Origin: CAZVRZ01 sp964629965
Lineage (GTDB): Bacteria > Chloroflexota > Anaerolineae > Anaerolineales > UBA4823
Reading direction: 5' to 3'
Assembly: GCA_964629965.1 (NCBI GenBank)
Contig: CAZVRZ010000001.1
Location: 1 to 64,000, forward strand
DNA length: 64,000 bases
The position numbers were made by a program, and so were the translations under genes. Of this stretch, positions 11,601 to 20,790 are shown piece after piece. Numbering within the stretch: the first letter of the stretch is position 1; every line of letters starts with the position of its first letter. The notes under the pieces were generated by a model. That model searched no databases, was not told where the DNA came from, and saw only the letters and a program-made list of their open reading frames with translations.

Positions 11601-14600
11601 AGGTAGCGCAGTTGGAATTGATCTGTATTCGCGTTTTTATACTGAGGGTCTACTGAGACATTGCCGCGCAGACCCGCCTGATCTATACCGGTATAATTGA
11701 TGCCCGTGGTAGACCACACGTTGCTGTAACCCAGAGGAATACAATTGCCACTTACCCCGCTTTCCAGGCTGTTGCTAACGATAACATTCGTCGCGGTACC
11801 CCCACCGAAGTGACACCACAGGCCGATGCGGTTGCTGTCCAGCGTGACATTGACCAGGGTGGAATTGCCGTCCAGGTTGATGCCGCGATCATTGCGGGCA
11901 ATAACCGTGTTGATCACCTGCACGTTGCCGCGATCGACGATCCCTTCGAATTGACCGTCCCGCAATACACTGTTGGAGAGCTGCACATTGGATCCACTGG
12001 CAACCTGCAAGAAGGTAGATGTGGGGTATTCGTAATTGCCGCTCATACTGCCGGCGCCATATGCCATCAAGACATGATCCAGGGTGGCGCTTCCAGCTAC
12101 CTGGATGCCGATCCAATCGCCTGGCGCAGGCAAGGTCGCATCTCTATCCCCGTTGGTATCCCCTCCCAGAGAGTCGTCTGCCAGGGAGGTGAAGGATATC
12201 GGCTGAGCAACATTGCCTACCGCGACCAGCCGCCCACCTGTTTCAACGATCAGGTGCGTGCGATGGTGGAATTTGATGATCGCCCCAGCCTCGATGGTTA
12301 GCGTCACCCCATTGGGGACAATCACATCTCCACTCGCTTCATGGTACATCTTTCCCGTCCAGGTTTGATCTGTGGCTAAAATACCTGAGTGCAGCAGGCG
12401 AGCATACCGTACCTCAACGTATGGGTTGAGGTTGAGCTGCCCAGTGCCTTCCGCGTGAATGCTTTGCCATTCTCCCGGGTATGGGACTGTGAGATGACCA
12501 TCCAGGTTGGAGTCTCCGCCGGCCAGGTCATCAGACAGCGAAGTCAGGATAATGGGCACTTCCAGCGAGCCTTCTGCCTCTAGCCGTCCGCCGTCCATGA
12601 CTACCCATTTCATTCCGGCGGCGTTTTTGACGATTGTGCCTGCTTGCAATGTAAGGGTGATGCCCGTAGATATGTATAGATCGCCATCGATTCCATGCAC
12701 CCGATCGGCAGACCAGACCTGGGAAGTATCAAGAAAACCTGCATGCCAGATCAGCGAATTGTTGATCAGCACACTACGGCTGATTTGGCCGATCAATTGC
12801 CCGGCCTGGTTATAGAACTCGGCATTCAACTGATAAGCCCCATCGGGGATCGGTAATGTGTCGAATGAGAACTTGCCGGTCTGCGGCAGACTCTGACCTA
12901 AAGGAACGGGTGCACCAACGCCAGAGAGGCCTAGCTTGACCTGTAAGGTTCCAGGAGTGACACCGAGAGCATGCCAGCCCACCTGTTCGCTGTCATGGAA
13001 ATAAGTATCCCAGGAATCAGTCCAGATAAAGACGGGTGTGTTGCTGCTATGAACGCTGCCTGCACTGCCAGGCCCTTCTCCTCCGCTGCCCCCGTTGGCG
13101 GTGATGTTGGCCTGTGGCAGATCGAGGCGAGAATAATAATACACGGCCACGCGCCCGCCGCCACCGGAGCCGCCGGAGCCGCCGGAGCCGCCGTTGGCCG
13201 CGATCAGACCGGAGCCAGAAAGCGTGTCCGTCTCGAGCAAAATACCACCGCCCGAGCCCGCCGTGGCTGCGTAGGCTCCGTTACCGCCGTTCGCCAGGAT
13301 CGAACCATCGATGACTGTGCTGCCGGCCGAAATGCGCATCAATCCACCGCCCGCCGCCCCTGCACCCCATGTTGTTCCGCCGCCCGAGCCCGGTTCGGTT
13401 GGGTTGAGATAATTACCATAGATACCATTAGCGCCCGCCCCAAAGCCCAATCCACCATAAGAACCGCCTGACTGGCCCGTCGCGCCGCCTGTGGTAGTAT
13501 TGCCCGTAGTGTGGTTGAACAAATAGCCGCGGTTGGTGACATCGATACTGCCCGTGGTGCTGATGGTGAGCGTGCCGGTGATTGCCATTTGCAGCGAGAA
13601 GGTTTCGGCTGCCGTTGTATGGCGGTGGGTGAGTACTGCGCCGTTGTACAGCGAAACATTGTTGGCGATCACCAACATGGGATGATCCAACGTATTGCCG
13701 TGATCTGGTGCGGCCACTACGCCAGCGCCGGAGAGCACCAGGTGATCCACCTCGAAAGTCTCATCGCCGGGTTGTCCCAGCGGTGTCCAGGAGGCGGTGG
13801 TATTCCCGTGGCTGTCGATGCGCAGCATGCCTTCGCCGCCGGGGTTGGTATCTTTCAGGTACACGCTGCCCACTGCGCCGGCTCCCTCGCCGCCGGTGCC
13901 GCCGTGGGCTTGAACGTTCGCCAGCAGGTCAAGACCATTGTTGGTCTCATAATACACGGCCACGCGCCCGCCGCCGCCCGAGCCGCCGGAACCGCCATTG
14001 CCGCCGTTGGCCGCGATCAGTCCGGAACCGGAGAGTGTACCCACCTCCAGCCGGATACCGCCGCCGGAGCCGGCCGTGGATGCATAAGCTCCGTTGCCGC
14101 CGTTTGCCAGGATCGAACCATCGATGACTGTGCTGCCGGCCGAAATGCGCACCAATCCACCGCCTGACCCACCTGCGCTCCATATCATTCCGCCGCCCGA
14201 GCCTGGCTCGGCCGGGTCGCGGTAGTCGCCATAGGTCCAGTTTGCGCCGGTGCTGTGGCCCAATCCGCCGTAGGAGCCGCCTGACTGGCCCGTCGCGCCG
14301 CCGGTAGTGGTATTGCCCGTGGTGCGGTTGAACAAATAGCCGCGGTTGCTGACATCGATGCTGGCGTTGACGCCGGTATACAGGGTACCGGTCACCTGTA
14401 AGCGCAAAGCGAAGACCTGTTCCTTTGTAGTTGTCCGGTGTGTTAAGATAGAGTCGTTTACGAGTGTTACTTGATTGGCTTCGATAGGTATATCATGACG
14501 GGGTGCAGCCACCACGCCAGCGCCGGAGAGCACCAGGTGATCCACCTCGAAAGACGNNNNNNNNNNNNNNNNNNNNNNNNNNNNNNNNNNNNNNNNNNNN

Positions 14601-15459
14601 NNNNNNNNNNNNNNNNNNNNNNNNNNNNNNNNNNNNNNNNNNNNNNNNNNNNNNNNGAACCCGGTTCGGCCGGGTTGCGGTAGTCGCCATACGTCCAGTT
14701 GGCGCCGTTGCCAAAGCCCAATCCGCCGTAGGAGCCGCCTGCCTGGAGTGTCGCGCCGCCGGTAGTGGTATTGCCCGTGGTGCGGTTCATCAGGTAGCCG
14801 CGGTTCGAAACATCGATCTTAGAACCACTTTCGATGGATAATGTGTCTATAATGTTCAATTCCAGGCCGTATGCATTGCTCGTGGTAGCAGCCGGGTGGG
14901 TCATCTGGGAGTTTCCCAGCAAGGCAACCCCGGTAAACTGGTGTAGGCCATCCAGCGTCAAAGTGCTTCCGTAGATAACCAGGTAAGAGTGATCATATGT
15001 GGCATCCGTCAGGGTTGCTGCTTTGGAAAACAAGGATGCCTGGTAAGCATCTTGCGCCTGGCCCGGAACACCATCCTTGTTTTGATCCATGGGTTGATTG
15101 GCCAGGTCGCGCACCTCAGGCCCTATTTTCAACTGGTAAATATCCAGGCCCGTCAGGCCGGTCGAGGAGAGTTGATAACGACTTGCCGTCAATTGTGTCA
15201 GGGCGATGGGAGATATAGCGCCACCTGGTCCGGTCAAGGTGATATCCGCCAGCGTGAAGGTGCCTGCCATCACATCTGCATTGAATTGGATCTCCAGGGT
15301 GTCAAACGGATGGGCGGCGTCTCCCGCCGGAATAAGCTCCGTCACCCGCAATCCTTCTGCCTGGGAGGCCGAGTAGGCCACGCCCACGTACAAGGCGGCC
15401 AGTAATAAGCTCAATCCTATGCCGAACATCAACTTTTGCATCAAACTTTTGGTTTTCAT
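5666..15459 (-). CDS. giant secreted surface protein with Gly-rich and carboxypeptidase-regulatory-like repeats (interrupted by assembly gap)
   Basis: One gene read from 15459 down to 5666 and split only by the N-run at 14557-14656. It begins with a signal peptide (MKTKSLMQKLMFGIGLSLLL, cleavage probably after the AYSA region). An Ig-like (Big_5-type) domain follows, then about three units of ~265-271 residues rich in GGSGG/GGNGG with NRGYLFNRTTGNTTTGG. Next come beta-helix-like stretches, a CARDB-like module, and about ten carboxypeptidase-regulatory-like beta-sandwich repeats (GSYLFPALAPGDYDL type). A mostly helical stretch, a Thr/Pro linker with PTPTPIKSPTPRPTG, a DUF11/DUF7619-like domain (SRDPNEKVSIG), an Fn3-like domain and the tail NMIFLPITIR complete it. 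About 3,376 aa if the gap is ~437 nt. Probable adhesin or cell-surface scaffold; no catalytic motif recognised. Translationally coupled to the small gene upstream. Confidence 0.85.
13464..14735 (-). repeat. imperfect tandem repeat of ~0.8 kb inside the surface-protein gene
   Basis: The same coding block recurs. The anchor encoding GQSGGSYGG begins at 13464, again at 14277 (813 bp away) and in diverged form at 14735. The DHLVLSGAGVVAAP-coding block recurs near 14545 and 13750 (795 bp apart). Two complete units and one partial unit are visible, differing by small in-frame indels. The third spacing is only 458 bp because most of that unit is hidden in the N gap. Such near-identical long repeats readily collapse in assembly. 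Confidence 0.8.
14557..14656. other. assembly gap (100 N)
   Basis: Exactly 100 N, a conventional placeholder rather than a measured length. Flanks align to the neighbouring repeat unit so that the missing part corresponds to 13762-14198, about 437 nt. Replacing 100 by 437 brings the two halves of the surface-protein gene into the same reading frame (15796 minus 14545 is divisible by 3); with 100 they are out of frame. Confidence 0.95.
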
Positions 15460-15707
15460 TATTTCCTCTTATCAGATAGATTACTTTCATTGCTTAATGG
15501 ATTGTATAATGACTGATCTTTCTGCAACAAACCATCCGGGCTGTCCGTTTCCGGTTGTAAAAAAGAGTGAAGATACTCAAACAGCATGTTTTCATTTGCG
15601 AAGGGAATGGCTTCAAGCTGGCGCAGCTCCTGTGCTGCCCCGCGTAGTGCTTTGGGATGCTCGGAATCTAAAAAAAGACGCATTATAAACGTTTTTATCT
15701 GTCGCAT
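15459..15707 (-). CDS. small hypothetical protein coupled to the giant surface protein
   Basis: An 82-aa soluble, charged protein (MRQIKTFIMRLFLDSEHPKA at the start) with no membrane segment or known motif. Two facts argue that it is real: its TAA stop shares one base with the ATG of the surface protein (TAATG at 15457-15461), implying translational coupling, and a TACAAT -10 box lies exactly 6 nt before its ATG (15714-15719, complement) as in other leaderless genes here. A role in expression or export of the surface protein is inference only. Confidence 0.6.
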   Translation of the reverse strand: MRQIKTFIMRLFLDSEHPKALRGAAQELRQLEAIPFANENMLFEYLHSFLQPETDSPDGLLQKDQSLYNPLSNESNLSDKRK

Positions 15708-15713
15708 ATTTTG

Positions 15714-15719
15714 ATTGTA
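15714..15719 (-). promoter_or_regulatory. -10 box of a probable leaderless promoter
   Basis: TACAAT on the minus strand, six bases before the ATG at 15707; no recognisable Shine-Dalgarno and no good -35 hexamer. It would drive the small gene and the giant surface protein behind it. Confidence 0.45.
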
Positions 15720-15791
15720 TCAACCTAGATTGCCACAGGATTGCCAGAATCGACCTTTTTCGTAATGATTTTGAAAATCCCTGGTAAATAT

Positions 15792-15819
15792 TTGCAGCAG
15801 GGCTCAGCAAGGTTATAAT
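15792..15819 (+). promoter_or_regulatory. promoter of the CBS-ACT gene
   Basis: Perfect TATAAT (15814-15819) with a weak TTGCAG (15792-15797) at 16-bp spacing. Unlike the leaderless genes, a strong GAGGAGG ribosome site follows before the ATG at 15848. Confidence 0.55.
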
Positions 15820-15847
15820 TGAGGTAACATTTCACGAGGAGGATTAT

Positions 15848-16486
15848 ATGCTTGTCGGTGAACGAATGTCGAAGCCGGTGATCACTGTATCTCCGGATGT
15901 AACGATCAACGATGCCATGAATTTGATGAAGCGCGATCACATCCGCCGCTTGCCTGTTGTGCAGCAAGGCAAGCTGATTGGTATTGTTTCTGATGTGGAT
16001 TTATTAAATGCTTCTCCATCTACGGCCACTTCACTAAGTGTCTGGGAGATGAATTACCTGCTCAGTAAGATCACGATCAAAGATGTGATGACCAAGAACG
16101 TTATAACGGTAGATGAGAGCACGCCTATTGAAGAGGCGGCGCGTATTATGGCTGATAATCAGATTGGCGGTTTACCGGTGATGCGTTCGGGAAAAGTGGT
16201 CGGTATGATCACGGAAACGGATCTGTTCAAGATCTTCCTGGAATTCATGGGCGCTCGCGAGCCTGGGGTGCGCGCCTCATTCTTAATAGCAGAAAAACCG
16301 GGCCAATTAGCTGCGCTTGCCAAGGCCATCGCCGAAGCAGGCGGTAATTTTGTGGCCTTCGGGCAGTTTCTAGGCGAGGATACTTCCAACCGGTTGGTGA
16401 CCATCAAAGTGAATGGCATGAGCAAGCAACAGGTGATTGATATCATCAGCGGCCTGGCGGAACGTGTGGTGGATGTGCGCGAATAA
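15848..16486 (+). CDS. CBS-CBS-ACT domain protein (AcuB-like)
   Basis: A 212-aa cytoplasmic protein with a tandem CBS pair (about residues 1-60 and 76-132; repeated elements MSKPVITVSPD and MTKNVITVDES, each followed by a V.GIVSDVDL/VGMITETDL-type end) and a C-terminal ACT domain (about 141-205). CBS pairs bind adenine nucleotides and ACT domains usually bind small metabolites, so this is probably an allosteric regulatory protein. The same arrangement is called AcuB in Bacillus, but acetoin genes are absent here, so I do not use the symbol. Strong ribosome site GAGGAGG; single-gene unit with its own promoter and terminator. Confidence 0.9.
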   Translation: MLVGERMSKPVITVSPDVTINDAMNLMKRDHIRRLPVVQQGKLIGIVSDVDLLNASPSTATSLSVWEMNYLLSKITIKDVMTKNVITVDESTPIEEAARIMADNQIGGLPVMRSGKVVGMITETDLFKIFLEFMGAREPGVRASFLIAEKPGQLAALAKAIAEAGGNFVAFGQFLGEDTSNRLVTIKVNGMSKQQVIDIISGLAERVVDVRE

Positions 16487-16521
16487 TCACATCCCAACAA
16501 TTCTTTGGTAGCTTTTCTAGA

Positions 16522-16561
16522 AGTCCTGCATACCATTGCAAGCATGCAGGACTATTTTTTT
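16522..16561 (+). terminator. intrinsic terminator after the CBS-ACT gene
   Basis: AGTCCTGCAT (16522-16531) pairs perfectly with ATGCAGGACT (16544-16553), 12-nt loop, then a run of seven T (16555-16561). It separates this gene from the convergent DUF4129 operon. Confidence 0.9.
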
Positions 16562-16564
16562 ACT

Positions 16565-18040
16565 CTAGTGTTTTGCCTTTTCAACGAGCAGCTCTTTGCC
16601 GGCAGCTTCGACCCGCCGCCAGGCTTTTTCCACTTGCTCCAGTTCGCCGCGATTTTCTAGTAATTGTCCATACCGCACATCTAGGTAAGCACGCGTGATC
16701 AAAGCGAGGTCTTGGCCTTGCTCGCTAAAAATGTCCTGTAACAGCGGTAAAAATTCCAGGGGCGTTTGTGCTTGCCGCCGCGCATGACCCAACTGCTTGC
16801 ACAATTCCATCAGCCGCGTGTAGATGGCGCGTATATGGTCTGCTGCCCTCAGTTTCTCACGTTTTTCTTTATATTCTAATAAGCTTGTGGCGCGTTTTGC
16901 CTGGCGTAAGAACAGGTCGCGCAATACCATCAGTAAACCAATTGGATTGAACAGGCTGGTTTGTTCTTCACCGAGATAATGGTAGGATCGGTCGTGCCAG
17001 GTATTATAAGCTGCCCATATCAGCACTCCCAGGCCGAGCACGCTCAGCAGTGTCAGCAGGACGATGAGCTTGAACCCAGGTGCCAGTTGGGCAATGGCCT
17101 GAGCAATCCCGGTTCTTTCCAGGAATTCATACAGGTGCGAAATCACCCGCGCCATTTGTTCTTCGAGTATTTGAAATTGTGTCGCCAGGTGTTCTGCGGC
17201 TTGTGCTGCGCCGGGTAATTGTTCTACAACCCAAATTGCCAGGATAAGCAGCGGGCTGATCAGCAACCAGAGCAGTAGGATGAGCAGGCCGGTCAATAGA
17301 AGAAAAATTTGCCCGATCAGTCCTGCCTGCAAGCCGGCAAGGTTAGAAATCCAGGCAGCGAAGATTGTCAATGCACCTGCAACAACCAGCGATCCGGCTA
17401 GCCAGCGTTGTTCGAAGGTGGTTGTTTTTCCACCGCGTAAGCCATGCAGTATTGCGAACCGCGCTGAACTCATGGCCAGCAGGCTGCTGAATAGGAACAC
17501 GTACAAGAGATTGCCGGGAGTTTCGCCGGTCACCAGGGTATTGAGTAGCGCAAACAAGATGAACATGATCACGCCCAGGCCGAACCGGCTGGCAGTGTAG
17601 TGCGGACCTATCTGGGTTTGAGCCAACGAGATGCCGCGCCACCAGGCAAAGATGATTGCTGCCCCAATCAGGAATTCATCGGGGATTAAACTGCGCCAAT
17701 CTGCCAGGCTGCGCAAAGGACGGTTGATCAATTCGGCCAAAACTACATTTTCATGCGTATAGATTAGATATCTAAATCCAATGAAAACAGATACACCCAG
17801 GAAAAGTGCAATGAAGATTTGTCGATAGATAATTTTCAGGCGTAAGAAAGTCAAGCCGCGTGCGCATAGGTGCGCAAACAACATCAAACCAAAAAGGATC
17901 GTGAATACCCGGTAAAGCGGTGCTGCATAAGTTGTGGGGCTGAGCGAGCGAAACCATGGCGTAACCCAGCTAACCTCCATGATCATTAAATTCAGGATGG
18001 TAAGTTCTCGCCAGGGACGAAACCCATTCACTGCTTTCAT
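16565..18040 (-). CDS. DUF4129-containing polytopic membrane protein (copy B)
   Basis: A 491-aa membrane protein with several hydrophobic segments in residues ~10-350 and a cytoplasmic C-terminal DUF4129-like region: AADHIRAIYTRLMELCKQLG, then TPLEFLPLLQ. It is last in the MoxR-DUF58 operon and starts 5 bp after the preceding gene without a clear ribosome site. It is a diverged tandem duplicate of the gene before it: both have V(S/C)WVTPWFR near the start, a TPGNLLYVFL segment in the middle and TPLEFLP near the end. In related operons a transglutaminase-DUF4129 fusion occupies this place; no transglutaminase Cys/His/Asp motif is seen here. Function unknown, probably envelope related. Confidence 0.8.
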   Translation of the reverse strand: MKAVNGFRPWRELTILNLMIMEVSWVTPWFRSLSPTTYAAPLYRVFTILFGLMLFAHLCARGLTFLRLKIIYRQIFIALFLGVSVFIGFRYLIYTHENVVLAELINRPLRSLADWRSLIPDEFLIGAAIIFAWWRGISLAQTQIGPHYTASRFGLGVIMFILFALLNTLVTGETPGNLLYVFLFSSLLAMSSARFAILHGLRGGKTTTFEQRWLAGSLVVAGALTIFAAWISNLAGLQAGLIGQIFLLLTGLLILLLWLLISPLLILAIWVVEQLPGAAQAAEHLATQFQILEEQMARVISHLYEFLERTGIAQAIAQLAPGFKLIVLLTLLSVLGLGVLIWAAYNTWHDRSYHYLGEEQTSLFNPIGLLMVLRDLFLRQAKRATSLLEYKEKREKLRAADHIRAIYTRLMELCKQLGHARRQAQTPLEFLPLLQDIFSEQGQDLALITRAYLDVRYGQLLENRGELEQVEKAWRRVEAAGKELLVEKAKH

Positions 18041-18045
18041 GTTGT

Positions 18046-19551
18046 TTATGTCTTCAACGTTTTCAGCTTCTCTTTACCTTCCATTGCGATGCGTTCCCAG
18101 GCTTGATCCACTTGCTGGATCTCCTGGATGGTTTCCGGCAAAGAGCCATAGCGAACCTTAAGATAACTGTCGGTGACCAGTCTCAGGTCATCGGGTCTTT
18201 CTGCGAACAGCATCTGCATGGCTGGCAAAAACTCTAGTGGCGTTTGCGCCTCGGGGCGCGGCTGTCCAAGCTGGGCGGTCAATTCGAGTAAGTGAGCGTA
18301 AACCTGGCGGATGTGCTCGGCTGCCAGGTGCTGCTGGCGCGGCTGCAATTTCCCTATCTGCGCCAGGCTGCGTGCGGCGCCTGCTAGCTGTCCACGCAGC
18401 GCCGCTTTGAGCCAGTCTAGGAAGCTTCCAGTGAGGATGGATTGACGTTCATCCGCGCTTTCAGCCTCAGGGCGATTAGTCCACCGCGAGAAGCGCATCA
18501 AGATGAATAATGCCACCATTGCTAACGAACCCCAAATGAGAACAGGCTTCAGAAAAGCTATCAGTGCTGCTAAGGGGTCCATGCTTTCTACGATATTTTC
18601 AGGCATGGCTGCCTGTTCCGCTACGGTGGGTAGCAGCGAAGCGGGGGCCGGCGTGAGGGTGGGGATTGCTCGCTGGATAGCATCGATGGAAGGCTCTACC
18701 AGGCCAAGCAAGATCAGGAAGGGGATGGATAGGATAGCAAAGACGATGTATACCGTGTGACGGATGAATTGCAGCAGGGCTTCCATCTGGCGAATCACCA
18801 ATGCCGCCAGCCCGGCTGCGCCTGCTACGATCAAGGCCGTGGCTCCCCCGATGCCGCCCAGCCACTGGCGATTGAAGGTATTTCGGGTTCCACCGCGCAA
18901 ACGCGCCAGTCCAGCCACGCGCCCACTGACCAGGCCGATCAGCACGGCTGCCAGGAAGACATATAGCAAATTGCCGGGTGTTTGGCCGGTTACACGCGTA
19001 ATGATCAGGCCGAACGCTGACCACATGATCACGCCCAGGCGCAGTTCCCCGAAGATCGAAATGCTGCCGGCGAATTCGCGCGCCAGGTAATAGCCTCGCC
19101 AGGTGAGCAGCAGTACAAATGCTGCTACGATGAATTCTTCTGGAACAAGCGTGCCAACCTGGCTGATGCTGCTGAGGGGGACATTTAGCAATGTACCTGC
19201 ACCGACCTGGCCGGCCTGCAAACGCTGGCTGTAAATGAAATATTGGAAAGCTGCCAGTAAACTGCCCAGCAGGAATAATACCAGCGCTCCCTGGCGTAGT
19301 CGCATTTTGATGTTCAGACCATTCAGTAAGCGTGCCAGCAGCACAGCCCCTGCCAGGAGAGCGGCCAATCCCCCAAAAGAACGCCAAAGTGGATTGGCTC
19401 GGGCGGTGGGAGCCAGGGCGCGGAACCAGGGTGTAACCCAGCACAGTTCCATGACCAGCAATGCCAGGAAAGCCAGCTCACTCCATAGGTTAAGCCGGCC
19501 GAGCCAGGTATCTTTCGTCGCAGGGGTAACTGTGTTCATGTGCTTCATCAC
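18046..19551 (-). CDS. DUF4129-containing polytopic membrane protein (copy A)
   Basis: A 501-aa polytopic membrane protein: hydrophobic segments through residue ~355, then a soluble tail with the DUF4129 pattern (AAEHIRQVYAHLLELTAQLG, TPLEFLPAMQ). Its start overlaps the end of the DUF58 gene (GTGATGA; either GTG 19551 or the adjacent ATG 19548), indicating coupling. It is paralogous to the gene directly downstream. The pair replaces the single transglutaminase-type membrane partner commonly seen with MoxR-DUF58. Confidence 0.8.
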   Translation of the reverse strand: MMKHMNTVTPATKDTWLGRLNLWSELAFLALLVMELCWVTPWFRALAPTARANPLWRSFGGLAALLAGAVLLARLLNGLNIKMRLRQGALVLFLLGSLLAAFQYFIYSQRLQAGQVGAGTLLNVPLSSISQVGTLVPEEFIVAAFVLLLTWRGYYLAREFAGSISIFGELRLGVIMWSAFGLIITRVTGQTPGNLLYVFLAAVLIGLVSGRVAGLARLRGGTRNTFNRQWLGGIGGATALIVAGAAGLAALVIRQMEALLQFIRHTVYIVFAILSIPFLILLGLVEPSIDAIQRAIPTLTPAPASLLPTVAEQAAMPENIVESMDPLAALIAFLKPVLIWGSLAMVALFILMRFSRWTNRPEAESADERQSILTGSFLDWLKAALRGQLAGAARSLAQIGKLQPRQQHLAAEHIRQVYAHLLELTAQLGQPRPEAQTPLEFLPAMQMLFAERPDDLRLVTDSYLKVRYGSLPETIQEIQQVDQAWERIAMEGKEKLKTLKT

Positions 19552-20789
19552 CCGGCAAGGCGGCGATTTTGGCCTGCATCGCTCTTTGTATGCTCAAAAG
19601 GGCGGTGGATCGCTTCCACGCCTGGTATGGCAGCAGGAGGTTGTTCTGCCATTGAAAAAAGCAGCACGCGCCGCTCGTGACGTTTAAGCTGCAGCAGGGC
19701 TTCGCCTAGCTCGGGGCTGGTAATGCCGGTCACGATCAGTAGTGTGGCCCCATAAGCCAGGCGTGGTGCTTCTCGCAGCAGCACATTTTCAAACGAGCCG
19801 GTCACCAGAGGCGTGACGGATGCCAGCGCCTCCAACAGGTGGGCCAGTTGCTGCGGTGCGCGCCCTGGCGGGATGCGAAAAGGTTGATCGGCATGCGCCA
19901 GGCAGCCGTTCGAGATCAGGCCGACTTTATAACCTTTATCGATTGCCTGGCTGGACAACGTGGCTGAGACGCTCACCAGGTGTTCGAGCAGGTCGGGTGC
20001 ATAACCCTCCCAGTGACGAGCAAAGGTTGTCACGTTCAGGCAAATCACCATCACCGGCGCAGAGGTTGGCTGGTAAATTTTTACCTGAAGCTGCCCAGTG
20101 CGGGCCGTGGCGGGCCAGTGAACGCGGCGAAAACCATCTTCGGGGTGGTAATCGCGTACTCCCATGGGACGGTTCGCATCTTCGAACAGGCGCCGTCGCG
20201 AGCGCATCTCGCCAAAGGGATCTTCGGCCGGCAGCCCCAATTGTTCCAGCGGGATCAGGCGTGGAAATACAGCCAGGTATTCTACTGGCCCTGCCTCTTT
20301 GGATGTATCGTAGAAGCCAAACAGATCGCCTGATTCTAGCCTGGCCGGACCGACCGGGTATATGCCGCGCTCGCGAAAGAGCAAGCCGTATGTGCGGCGG
20401 GTGCGCTCGTACCAGCGCAGGCTGAATACATTTGTCAGGAAACCCTGGTCGATGATGTGGCTGGGTGCGAGCGTCTCTTCATCTTCGGGTCCCACAGCCT
20501 TGGGCCAGGCATCTTGCACGCGCAGCCAAGAAATGGGTAAAAGCTTGCGGTTTTCCACTTCCAGGCGCAGTGCCACCTGTTCCCCTGGAAAAGCGCGGGT
20601 ATAGTGAAAGCGCCGCCGGTAAGTAACACCATCCAGGCTGTGGACGCGCCAAAAATGCGCCACGCCCAGGATGAGCATTAGCGAAATCGATAATGCCACC
20701 AGCAACGGCAGGCGCAGCAGGATGCCGACCAGCAAGATCAGACCTAAAAAAAGCGTCCAGCGCTGCGGTGAAACCTGCGCTGTGTACAA
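19548..20789 (-). CDS. DUF58 domain protein (module 2)
   Basis: A 413-aa DUF58 protein with one or two N-terminal hydrophobic segments (about residues 11-45) and the hallmark GVRDYHPEDGFRRVHWPATA followed by QVKIYQP. It probably starts at a TTG (20789): GGAGGG lies five bases upstream and the preceding moxR stop ends one base before it. It is more distant from the module-1 DUF58 than a recent duplication would be. Second gene of a four-gene operon with MoxR and two DUF4129 proteins; expected to be a membrane-anchored client or partner of the MoxR ATPase. Confidence 0.9.
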   Translation of the reverse strand: MYTAQVSPQRWTLFLGLILLVGILLRLPLLVALSISLMLILGVAHFWRVHSLDGVTYRRRFHYTRAFPGEQVALRLEVENRKLLPISWLRVQDAWPKAVGPEDEETLAPSHIIDQGFLTNVFSLRWYERTRRTYGLLFRERGIYPVGPARLESGDLFGFYDTSKEAGPVEYLAVFPRLIPLEQLGLPAEDPFGEMRSRRRLFEDANRPMGVRDYHPEDGFRRVHWPATARTGQLQVKIYQPTSAPVMVICLNVTTFARHWEGYAPDLLEHLVSVSATLSSQAIDKGYKVGLISNGCLAHADQPFRIPPGRAPQQLAHLLEALASVTPLVTGSFENVLLREAPRLAYGATLLIVTGITSPELGEALLQLKRHERRVLLFSMAEQPPAAIPGVEAIHRPFEHTKSDAGQNRRLAG

Positions 20790-20790
20790 T

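Noticed and set aside
10160..14167. Several long plus-strand open frames opposite the giant surface protein (for example near 10160-10627, 11810-12301, 13511-14167)
   Set aside because: They are antisense to a clearly coding, repetitive GC-rich gene, have no ribosome sites and repeat with the underlying coding repeats.
13061..14290. Periodic repeats considered as a CRISPR array or as minisatellite DNA
   Set aside because: Unit length is ~0.8 kb and keeps the reading frame; it encodes Gly-rich protein repeats.
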